The translations under genes and the position numbers were made by a program. From positions 1 to 33,089 of the forward strand of contig JBQTIR010000015.1 of NCBI GenBank assembly GCA_052387905.1: a DNA stretch of 33,089 bases, given 5' to 3'. The notes under the pieces were generated by a model. That model made no database searches and was not told the DNA's origin. It was given only the letters and a program-made list of their open reading frames with translations. Of the stretch, positions 7,623-14,460 are shown piece by piece; within the stretch, counting starts at the first letter, position 1, and each line of letters begins with the position of its first letter. Origin of the DNA: JBQTII01 sp052387905. Lineage in GTDB: Bacteria > Actinomycetota > Actinomycetes > Sporichthyales > Sporichthyaceae.

Positions 7623-7871
7623 ATGTTGCGTGTGAGCGAACAAACGCGGGACCACGTGCTCCGCATCGCCCGTGAGGACTTCGGTGGGGCGACGGCGGAC
7701 GAGACGATCCGACTGCTCGTCGAGGAACACTGGCGTGCCAAGGCGATCGGCGCAGTCGAGGGGTACCGACGCAGCAACCCGCAGGGTTGGGCGGATTATC
7801 TGGCCGAGGCCGGTGTGCTGGTCGAGGTCGATGCCCCGGTCGCCGACGGGTGGAATCCACGTCCGTCGTGA
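7623..7871 (+). CDS. Antitoxin of a MazEF-type pair
   Basis: An 82-residue acidic protein beginning MLRVSEQTRDHVLRIA, a form common for actinobacterial antitoxins paired with MazF-type toxins. Residues 1-45 look like a short DNA-binding domain (ribbon-helix-helix-like), and the C-terminal half (NPQGWADYLAEAGVL) is the probable toxin-binding tail. The ATG at 7623 is preferred over an upstream TTG because the family begins here and a promoter -10 lies immediately before it. It overlaps the toxin gene by four bases (GTGA), so the two are translationally coupled. Such antitoxins usually repress their own promoter; no clear operator palindrome is visible. Confidence 0.8.
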   Translation: MLRVSEQTRDHVLRIAREDFGGATADETIRLLVEEHWRAKAIGAVEGYRRSNPQGWADYLAEAGVLVEVDAPVADGWNPRPS

Positions 7872-8203
7872 GCCGTCCGCCGATCCGACCGGGAGCCGTG
7901 TGGTGGGCCGATCTTGAGCCGGTGCGAGGCCGGGAACAAGGCAAGGACCGCCCGGTTGTGGTGGTGTCCTCGCAGTTCCACCTCGCCCTCACTGGCGGAG
8001 CGCTGGTGACGGTGCTCCCGCTGACGACGGTCGAGCGCGAGGGCTGGTTGCATCGGACGACGCTCGCAGCCGGTGGGTGGGTCGTCACCGAACAGATCCG
8101 CACGGTATCGGCCGACAGGTTCCGCCGGCCCGCCCTCGAGATCAGCCTGACCGAAGCAGAGCTCGCGGAACTCCGGCGAGTGCTCGCGCTGATGCTGATC
8201 TGA
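7868..8203 (+). CDS. MazF/PemK-type endoribonuclease toxin
   Basis: A 111-residue toxin of the MazF/PemK family, which cleaves mRNA at short sequences and stops growth when the antitoxin is lost. Motifs seen: RPGAVWWADLEPVRG at the N-terminus, QGKDRPVVVVSS (catalytic-loop region with the conserved Arg), TVLPLTT and EQIRTVSADRF. The GTG at 7868 overlaps the antitoxin TGA. Upstream in-frame codons would run back through the antitoxin gene and encode an Arg/Gly-rich extension that lacks family character. All key segments are intact, so the pair is probably functional; the cleavage sequence cannot be predicted. Confidence 0.88.
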   Translation: MSRPPIRPGAVWWADLEPVRGREQGKDRPVVVVSSQFHLALTGGALVTVLPLTTVEREGWLHRTTLAAGGWVVTEQIRTVSADRFRRPALEISLTEAELAELRRVLALMLI

Positions 8204-8222
8204 GACGGCGTCCCCGGCTGAC

Positions 8223-8302
8223 GGCTGACGCTGCAGATTGTGACCAGTGATGCGAATTTTCGCGCGAGATCGCCACACGCGTTGCAATCTGCAGCATCAG
8301 CC
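8223..8302. repeat. 80-bp interrupted palindrome behind mazF
   Basis: Arms of 18 bases (8223-8240, GGCTGACGCTGCAGATTG, and 8285-8302) are inverted copies with one mismatch, each containing the palindrome CTGCAG, around a 44-base centre that includes GCGAATTTTCGC. It lies between the toxin stop and the SDR gene. A MITE/REP-like repeat, a large-loop terminator or a protein-binding site are all possible. Confidence 0.75.
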
Positions 8303-8384
8303 GACGGTGCCGAGCCCTGGGCCGCCCAGTGTGGCGGGCGGATAGCCTGTGCCGCCTACCTGTCGGACACAAAGGAGTTCCCCC

Positions 8385-9218
8385 ATGGGTCGTCTGGACA
8401 ACAAGGTCGCCTTCATCACCGGTGCCGCGCGTGGCCAGGGCCGCGCCAGCGCGGTCCGGTTCGCGGAGGAGGGCGCCGACATCATCGGCATCGACATCTG
8501 CGAGCAGATCGCCTCGGTGCCCTATGAGCTCGGCACGATGGAGGAGTTGGAGGAGACCAAGGCGCTGGTCGAGAAGACCGGGCGCAAGATGGTCATCGCC
8601 AAGGCCGACGTCCGCAAGCCCGACCAGGTGCAGGCCGCCGTCGACGCCGGCGTCGCCGAACTCGGCCGCCTCGACATCGTCAACGCCAACGCCGGAGTCT
8701 GGTCGGCCGCCATGTTCACCGACATGTCCGAGCAGGCCTACCGGGACATGATCGACGTGCAGATGCACGGTGCGTACTACACCTGCAAGGCGACGGTCCC
8801 CAAGCTCGTCGAGCAGGGTCAGGGCGGGTCGATCATCATCACCAGCTCGACCGCGGGTCTGAAGGGCTTTCCCAACCAGGTGCACTACAACATGGCCAAG
8901 CACGCGGTCGTCGGCCTGATGCGGACGCTGGCGAACGAGCTGGCCTCGCACATGATCCGCGTCAACTCCGTGCACCCATCCTCGACGTTGACCAAGATGA
9001 TCGACAATCCGGCCATCCACGAGGCGTTCTCGCCCGGCGTGCAGAACGCCAAGCTCGAGGACTTCGGTGACACCTTCACCGCGATGAACCTGCTGCCGAT
9101 CCCGTGGGTGCAAGCCGTCGACATCTCCAACGCGATCCTGTTCCTGGCCTCGGACGAGGCCCGCTACATCACCGGCGTGACGTTGCCGGTCGACGCGGGC
9201 TTCATGGCCAAGCTCTAG
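8385..9218 (+). CDS. Mycofactocin-type SDR family oxidoreductase
   Basis: A 277-residue short-chain dehydrogenase/reductase. Seen: the nicotinamide-cofactor motif TGAARGQG (12-19), NANAG (100-104), the catalytic serine near 155 in TSSTAG, and Y168-x3-K172 in YNMAK. The insertion after strand 2 (DICEQIASVPYELGTMEELEET) is typical of the SDR subfamily that keeps its NAD tightly bound and is re-oxidised by mycofactocin. No mycofactocin biosynthesis gene is in the window, so that link is from family knowledge. ATG 8385 follows AAAGGAG by seven bases; an upstream GTG has no ribosome site. It probably oxidises an alcohol; the substrate is unknown. Confidence 0.9.
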   Translation: MGRLDNKVAFITGAARGQGRASAVRFAEEGADIIGIDICEQIASVPYELGTMEELEETKALVEKTGRKMVIAKADVRKPDQVQAAVDAGVAELGRLDIVNANAGVWSAAMFTDMSEQAYRDMIDVQMHGAYYTCKATVPKLVEQGQGGSIIITSSTAGLKGFPNQVHYNMAKHAVVGLMRTLANELASHMIRVNSVHPSSTLTKMIDNPAIHEAFSPGVQNAKLEDFGDTFTAMNLLPIPWVQAVDISNAILFLASDEARYITGVTLPVDAGFMAKL

Positions 9219-9239
9219 ACCACGGGGAGCTGCGCGAGA

Positions 9240-11285
9240 TCACTGGTAGCTGATCATCACCGGGACCGGCTCGCGGTCCAGGGTCTCGCGCGGGGTCATC
9301 ACCCGGGTGTCCTTGCGGTAGAAGTTCTTCCAGCCCATCCAGATCTCGTCCGGGACCGTGTTGGTGACGATGCGCCAGGTGCCTTCCTTGGCGCTGGGTT
9401 CGCCCTGCCCGTCCATGTGGATCAGCAGTTCGATCTCGTCGTGCGAGGTGTCCAACCCCTCGCGGTTGCGAATCATCCCCAGGCTGAACTGGTGCAGGAC
9501 GAGTACCTTCTGCGGCAGGCTGTAACGGGCCGTCAGATCGGCGAGCCAGGCGCTGACCCGGTTGATCTCGGAGGAGTCCACGCTGCCGATCTGGCGCAGG
9601 TGGACTTGGTTCGGGCCCAGCCGCCATTCCGGGTCCAGCGCGAGTCCGACGTGCGGGTACCTCAGGAGCTCCTCGTACTGCTTGGCCTGGGAGAGGAAGT
9701 CCGAGCGCCCCGGCTGCAGGTCCAGGATCACGTAGACGCCGGCCTCTGCGGCTGCGGTGATCCAGGGCAACAGGGATTCGACGCTGGACTCCGCGGAGTA
9801 GTCGCCATCGCTGCCCGGGGATCCTTGCGCGACGGTGGTGATGATCTCGAAGGTCGGCACGACCGGGACGTCGGAGAGAGCGCGGTAGGGCGCCGCGATC
9901 TGGCGCACGCGCTCGATGCTGGCCGCAATCCCCTGCGCTCCCAGCACGCCGAGCTCGGGAGCATTCGGATAGCCGTACATCGCGATCAGGCGCCGGCCGG
10001 GGAAGATCAGCTGCCCGCCGCCGGGTAGCTCGAGACCGGTCGAAGCGGCGCTAAGGCGGACCGCGAGTTCGTCCGCGGTGCCGAAGTCGCCGACCGCGAG
10101 CACCTGCTCGGCAGGAGTGGCCCCGAGCGCAGTGATGGCGCACGAGTCCGCCCGGGGGTCGGCGCCTTCGATCCCGATCACCCGGGCGCCGGCGGCCAGC
10201 GCGCCGGCCTGGACCGCGATCGCGCCGGCCCGGGTCTCGTCGGAGTTGGGCACCATGACGGTGAGCGCGCTCAGCGGCGCGGGGGTGAGCGTGGCGGGGA
10301 GTTCGGCGGGGTTCTCCACCACGCGAAGCTCGGGAAGGGCGGCCCGCAGCAAGGCGGCGATCTCCGGCGTCGTCGCGAGGACCGCCGCCGGCGCGAGCCT
10401 GCCGAGTTCGGCGGCGACCTCCGGCTCCAGGACGGGCATCGCAACGGCGCTCGGCGTGGCGCCGGCATCGGGAACGGTCGTCTCGGTGGCGGTGGGCCCC
10501 GGCGTCAGCGAGGCGCTTGGGCTGGGTGTCGTGCTCGTCGCGGTGGGACTGGCGGTCGTCGTCGGGGTGGCGCTGGCCTCGGGTACGGCCGTGGTCACGA
10601 TCGAGGATTCCGCCGCCACCGGGTCGACCTGCGAGGGCGCGCACACGGCTGCCTCGGAAATCAGCCCTGCCGCACGGACCACCGGCTCGTCGCCCGCTGC
10701 CGCAGCAGCAGGGGTGGCAGCAGGGGTGGCGCTGAAGGAAGCAGCAGGCTCCGGGGTACTAGTGGGGCTGCTGGTCGGAGTGGACTCAGGTGCAGGCGTG
10801 GCGTCGCTGGTCGACTCCGGGCTGGCCTCCGGCGTCGGGGTCGCGGGCGCCTCGGCGACGGGCACCGCGATGCACTCGGCGCCGTCGGCGGCGGCCGGAG
10901 CGGCGGTCGGGGTCGGGTCCGTGGTCCCGGCGGCGAGGAGCAGGGGCGCGCCCAGGCGTGCCGACTGCCCCGCTGCATCGCGCAGGACCTGACCGTCGGT
11001 GGTGGGACCTACCACCACGACGGGCGCCGTGGAGAACAGGGCGCGGCTTACCGCGAGCGCCATCGCCGTGGCGGAGCCGGCCTCGATCACCGTGACGCAG
11101 TCCGCCGGGGCCTGGACCACGCCCGCCGGCATCGCGGTCGCCACTGGGGCGATCGAGGCACCCGGCGCAGCCTGCGGCCCGCCCCCACTCCCGCCCGTGC
11201 ATGCCGTGGCAGTCAGGGCTACTACGGTCATTAAGCCCGCCTTGGCCCGGGTCGTAACCCGGCCCGGCGTGCGTCGGATCTCCAT
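9240..11285 (-). CDS. Large lipoprotein: cell-wall-binding-like half plus TIM-barrel-like half
   Basis: A 681-residue exported protein. The N-terminus has a hydrophobic segment and a C29 lipobox-like ATAC. Residues about 40-110 (ALAVSRALFSTAPVVVVG, SARLGAPLLLA) resemble one unit of the cell-wall-binding repeat 2 family. A Thr/Pro/Ser/Ala-rich linker fills roughly 125-270, interrupted by a short Cys-containing segment. A second repeat-like unit follows (AAVLATTPEIAALLRAALP ... GARVIGIEG). From about 410 the protein has alternating strands and helices of a glycosidase-like TIM barrel (RRLIAMYGYPNAPELGVLG, AGVYVILDLQPG, HVGLALDPEW), with acidic residues at strand ends. I infer an envelope-anchored hydrolase or binding protein; I know no named family for the C-terminal half. 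Confidence 0.8.
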   Translation of the reverse strand: MEIRRTPGRVTTRAKAGLMTVVALTATACTGGSGGGPQAAPGASIAPVATAMPAGVVQAPADCVTVIEAGSATAMALAVSRALFSTAPVVVVGPTTDGQVLRDAAGQSARLGAPLLLAAGTTDPTPTAAPAAADGAECIAVPVAEAPATPTPEASPESTSDATPAPESTPTSSPTSTPEPAASFSATPAATPAAAAAGDEPVVRAAGLISEAAVCAPSQVDPVAAESSIVTTAVPEASATPTTTASPTATSTTPSPSASLTPGPTATETTVPDAGATPSAVAMPVLEPEVAAELGRLAPAAVLATTPEIAALLRAALPELRVVENPAELPATLTPAPLSALTVMVPNSDETRAGAIAVQAGALAAGARVIGIEGADPRADSCAITALGATPAEQVLAVGDFGTADELAVRLSAASTGLELPGGGQLIFPGRRLIAMYGYPNAPELGVLGAQGIAASIERVRQIAAPYRALSDVPVVPTFEIITTVAQGSPGSDGDYSAESSVESLLPWITAAAEAGVYVILDLQPGRSDFLSQAKQYEELLRYPHVGLALDPEWRLGPNQVHLRQIGSVDSSEINRVSAWLADLTARYSLPQKVLVLHQFSLGMIRNREGLDTSHDEIELLIHMDGQGEPSAKEGTWRIVTNTVPDEIWMGWKNFYRKDTRVMTPRETLDREPVPVMISYQ

Positions 11286-11458
11286 GCTGAGCCCCCGCCC
11301 TGCGCCCCCGCGCTGGGTCGCTCCACCACGTTAACCACAGCGATCACCGCCTGGTGGGAGAAACGCCTCGAGGTCCCCCGAACGGCCACCCCTGCCCGAT
11401 GTGGGCTCAACCGGCCGTCCAGGTCGCGGGAAATGCCGTTTGGGGAGAGACTAGGGAC

Positions 11459-11686
11459 ATGCCTCCGTCGAAGTACGTCCGTCGCCCGCTCGCCACCAGT
11501 CCCTTCAACAAGGCACCGGTGGATGCGCCGCCCGCGGTCATCTACGAGGTCAACGACTACGTCTCGCACGATCGCTATGGCCTGGGCACGGTCACCAGCG
11601 TCGACGGAATCATCTCGGTCACCGTCAACTTCGGCACCCAGACGCGACGGATGAACTTGCCCAACGCGGCCCTTCAGCGGCTGTAG
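11459..11686 (+). CDS. Small standalone Tudor/SH3-like protein (UvrD C-terminus type)
   Basis: A 75-residue basic protein. Residues 28-75 (NDYVSHDRYGLGTVTSVDG, then VNFGTQTRRMN and the final ALQRL) match the small beta-barrel found at the C-terminus of UvrD/PcrA helicases, which there contacts RNA polymerase or nucleic acid. Here the domain stands alone behind a 27-residue basic leader. The ATG at 11459 has AGGG close upstream and a stronger GGGGAGAG slightly further away, so the start is reasonable but not certain. It diverges from the lipoprotein gene and converges on the peroxiredoxin gene. A role as a nucleic-acid or polymerase accessory factor is inference. Confidence 0.75.
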   Translation: MPPSKYVRRPLATSPFNKAPVDAPPAVIYEVNDYVSHDRYGLGTVTSVDGIISVTVNFGTQTRRMNLPNAALQRL

Positions 11687-11736
11687 GCAGACCCCGAAAT
11701 TCCTCCGGAGCCTGCCTGCCGCGGATCGGATTGCGC

Positions 11737-12393
11737 CTACTGGGGCTGGGGCACGATCCGGATGTAGGGCTTGGGAGCCTTCCAGGTGCCGAAGATTTCC
11801 TTGGCCTCGTCGTTGGAGACCGAGCCGGCGATGATCACGTCCTCGCCCTGCTTCCAATCCGACGGCGTCGCCACGCGGTGCTTGGCGGTGAGCTGCAGCG
11901 AGTCGATGACCCGCAGGACCTCGTCGAAATTGCGCCCGGTGGTCATCGGATAGACCAGCACCAGCTTGATCTTCTTGTCCGGTCCGATCACGAAGACGTT
12001 GCGGACCGTCATGTTGTCTGCTGCCGTGCGGACCGCGGCGTCACCGGAGACCGCGGCCGGGAGCATCCCGTACAGCTTGGAGACGACGAAGTCGTTGTCC
12101 CCGATCAGCGGGAAGTTCGGTGCGTAGCCCTGGGTCTCCTCGATGTCGCGGGCCCAGCCCTCGTGGTCACTGGTCGCGTCGACCGACAGGCCCATCACCT
12201 TGACGTTGCGCTTGTCCCACTCCGGCTTGAGCCGGGCGACGGCGCCGAGTTCGGTCGTGCACACCGGGGTGAAGTCCTTCGGGTGGGAGAACAGCACCGC
12301 CCATGAGTCGCCGATCCACTCGTGAAACTTGATGCGTCCTTCGGTGGTATCGACCTCGAAGTCCGGCGCGATGTCGCCGATCTGCAGTCCCAT
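11737..12393 (-). CDS. 1-Cys peroxiredoxin (Prx6 type)
   Basis: A 218-residue peroxiredoxin of the AhpC/TSA superfamily, closest to the Prx6 or 1-Cys group by length and by its long C-terminal domain. The active site HPKDFTPVCTTELG carries T42 and the peroxidatic C45; the conserved Arg lies later in YPMTTGRNFDEV. No other cysteine is present, so a separate thiol partner must resolve the sulfenic acid. It reduces peroxides in the cytoplasm. The ATG at 12393 is preceded by GAGGAG at seven bases. The upstream gap (12394-12506) contains a short perfect palindrome GTGAGTCAC (12455-12463), which could be part of an operator; that is weak. Confidence 0.93.
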   Translation of the reverse strand: MGLQIGDIAPDFEVDTTEGRIKFHEWIGDSWAVLFSHPKDFTPVCTTELGAVARLKPEWDKRNVKVMGLSVDATSDHEGWARDIEETQGYAPNFPLIGDNDFVVSKLYGMLPAAVSGDAAVRTAADNMTVRNVFVIGPDKKIKLVLVYPMTTGRNFDEVLRVIDSLQLTAKHRVATPSDWKQGEDVIIAGSVSNDEAKEIFGTWKAPKPYIRIVPQPQ

Positions 12394-12506
12394 GGTGAGT
12401 CTCCTCGTGATCGTGGTCTCCGGATCAGGCCCGGAACGCTGGCCTCAAACTAACGTGAGTCACTGTGATATGCCGAAGGCGGGTTCCTCGGCGGGGCGGG
12501 AGGCCG

Positions 12507-13880
12507 CTACCTGACCGGTAGTCCCACCGCTGCTGCCAACAGTCCGAGCACCGCGCAGATTCCCAGGGTGCGCAACAGGGACTGGCGCAGTCCGAAGACG
12601 AGCACCACGGCGACGAAGGTCAGCACCAGCGGTACCCCGCGCAGGGTGTTCCACACTGGGCTCTCGACCTGCAGCGGGCCGCCGTGCATCGTGCGGGTCG
12701 CCGCGAACAGGGTGTGCTGGGCGAAGTAGACCCCCAACGAGGCGATGACCCCCACCACGGCGGCGGTGACCCCGGTCAGCGCGGCACCGAGGGCGCGGTT
12801 CCCGCGCAGGCGCTCGATATAGGGCGCGCCCAGGAAGATGAAGGCGAAGCACGGGACGAAGGTGACCCACATCGTCAGCAGCGCGCCGAGGAACGCCGCC
12901 ACCCACGGGTTCAGAGCGCCGGGATCGCGGTAGGCGCCGAGGAAGGCCACGAACACCACGACCATGATCAGCGGGCCGGGCGTGCTCTCGGCCAGGCCCA
13001 GGCCGCGCACCATCTCTCCCGGGGCCAGCCACCGGAAGTCCTCGACAGCGCGGTCTGCGACGTAGGACAGCACCGCGTAGGCCCCGCCGAAGGTCACCAG
13101 CGCCGCACCGGAGAAGAACAGGCCTTCCTCGGTGAGTACATCGTCGCGACCACGCAGGACCGCGACCGTCAGCATCGGGATCGCCCACAGCAGGACACAG
13201 ACCGCGAGCACGCGAAGGTTGCGGGCGAGGCCAGGGCGAGCGTCATGCAACGCGGAGTCCGGAATCACCGGGGCGACGCCGTCGTCGGCACGCTCATGCC
13301 CGCCGGCTGCCGTCAGATGCCCGGTGCGGCCCAGCGCCCATCCGATGACCCCCGCCACCAGGACCACGGCCGGGAACGGGACGGCGAACAGCGTCAGCGC
13401 CGCAAAGGCCGCTACGGCCAAGGCGAGGAGCACGCCCTGCCCCAGGGACCGGCGGCCCACGCGCACCACCGCCTGGGCCACGATCACCAGCACCGCCGGC
13501 CCCACCCCGGCGAAGACCGCCGCGACCACGGTGGTGTCTCCGGCTCCCACGTAGAGGGCCGACAGGGCCAGCAACGCGATGAGTCCGGGCAGGATGAACA
13601 GGACTCCGGCGACGATGCCGCCCCGAGTGCCGTTGAGCAACCACCCGAGGTAGATCGAGAGTTGCTGGGCCTCCGGGCCAGGCAACAACATGCAGTAGTT
13701 CAGCGCGTGCAGGAAGCGGCTCTGGCCGATCCAGCGCTTCTCCTCGACCAGGACCCGTTGCATCACCGCAATCTGTCCGGCTGGTCCGCCGAAGGTTTGC
13801 AAGGAGATCGCGAACCAGGTTCGGACCGCCGTCGGGAACGGGACGAGATCACCGTGGTCGGTGCGCTCGAGCGGGGCCAT
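12507..13880 (-). CDS. chrA: Chromate transporter, ChrA family (two-domain form)
   Basis: A 457-residue inner-membrane transporter of the CHR family, built from two homologous halves. Each half starts with the family pattern: FAISLQTFGGPAGQIAVMQ followed by LLPGPEAQQLSIYLGW in the first (about 20-80), and FFSGAALVTFGGAYAVLSYV followed by GLAESTPGPLIMVVVFVAFLG in the second (about 255-320). About ten hydrophobic segments are visible. ChrA proteins export chromate, often by exchange with sulfate. The ATG at 13880 lacks a clear ribosome site but lies 14 bases after the stop of the SRPBCC gene, so it is probably translated by coupling. No chrB regulator is adjacent, so the substrate in this organism is not certain. 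Confidence 0.88.
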   Translation of the reverse strand: MAPLERTDHGDLVPFPTAVRTWFAISLQTFGGPAGQIAVMQRVLVEEKRWIGQSRFLHALNYCMLLPGPEAQQLSIYLGWLLNGTRGGIVAGVLFILPGLIALLALSALYVGAGDTTVVAAVFAGVGPAVLVIVAQAVVRVGRRSLGQGVLLALAVAAFAALTLFAVPFPAVVLVAGVIGWALGRTGHLTAAGGHERADDGVAPVIPDSALHDARPGLARNLRVLAVCVLLWAIPMLTVAVLRGRDDVLTEEGLFFSGAALVTFGGAYAVLSYVADRAVEDFRWLAPGEMVRGLGLAESTPGPLIMVVVFVAFLGAYRDPGALNPWVAAFLGALLTMWVTFVPCFAFIFLGAPYIERLRGNRALGAALTGVTAAVVGVIASLGVYFAQHTLFAATRTMHGGPLQVESPVWNTLRGVPLVLTFVAVVLVFGLRQSLLRTLGICAVLGLLAAAVGLPVR

Positions 13881-13894
13881 GGTGGAGGTGGACG

Positions 13895-14365
13895 TTAGTG
13901 CGCGGCCTCGGCGACGGCCTTGATGCGTTCGAGGGTCTCGCGCATGCCGCGCTGATTGGTCTTGCTGCGGAGCGGGCCGGCGAAGGTCCAGTAGACCCGG
14001 ATGAACAGGGACGGGGTCAGGCGGAAGTACTCGGTGACCTCGGTGCCGGCCGCCGTCGGGACCAGGCGGTAGCCCCAGGTGTTGACCGCGGACATTCCCG
14101 GGACGCCGACGGTGAATTCGAAGAGCTTCTCGGGTTCGGCGGCGGTGACCGTGCAGGTGGTCCAGTACATCGGCCCCCGGCCGTTGCGCTTGACATGACC
14201 CTGGAACTTCGCGCCTACCGCCGGTCCGGTCGCGCCATCGATCCACCGTCCTTCCAGGGTCTCGGGGGAGAACTCCCCGATCCGGGTCACATCACTCACC
14301 AGGTCCCAGACGCGGCGGGGCTCGGCGTCGATCTGCACGGTCACGGAGTCGGTCAGCGCTCTCAT
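13895..14365 (-). CDS. SRPBCC-family protein, copy B
   Basis: A 156-residue SRPBCC superfamily protein. The N-terminal strand and helix (SVTVQIDAEPRRVWDLVSDVTRIGEFS), the GATGPAVGAKFQG loop and the C-terminal helix (MRETLERIKAVAEAA) are all present. It parallels the copy at 7013-7498 in length and motif order, including the shared loop, but the middle strands differ, so the ligands may differ. It is first in a two-gene unit with chrA, 14 bases apart. The ATG at 14365 starts exactly at the domain, although no strong ribosome site is visible. There is no signal peptide. Confidence 0.85.
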   Translation of the reverse strand: MRALTDSVTVQIDAEPRRVWDLVSDVTRIGEFSPETLEGRWIDGATGPAVGAKFQGHVKRNGRGPMYWTTCTVTAAEPEKLFEFTVGVPGMSAVNTWGYRLVPTAAGTEVTEYFRLTPSLFIRVYWTFAGPLRSKTNQRGMRETLERIKAVAEAAH

Positions 14366-14460
14366 GGGGCTGAGCCTAGGCCCGCCGCCAGCCTGAGAGT
14401 CCGGTGCCGATCCGGCGGGCCGTGGATCACCGGAGCCGAAATGTGGGTGAAAATGGCCTG

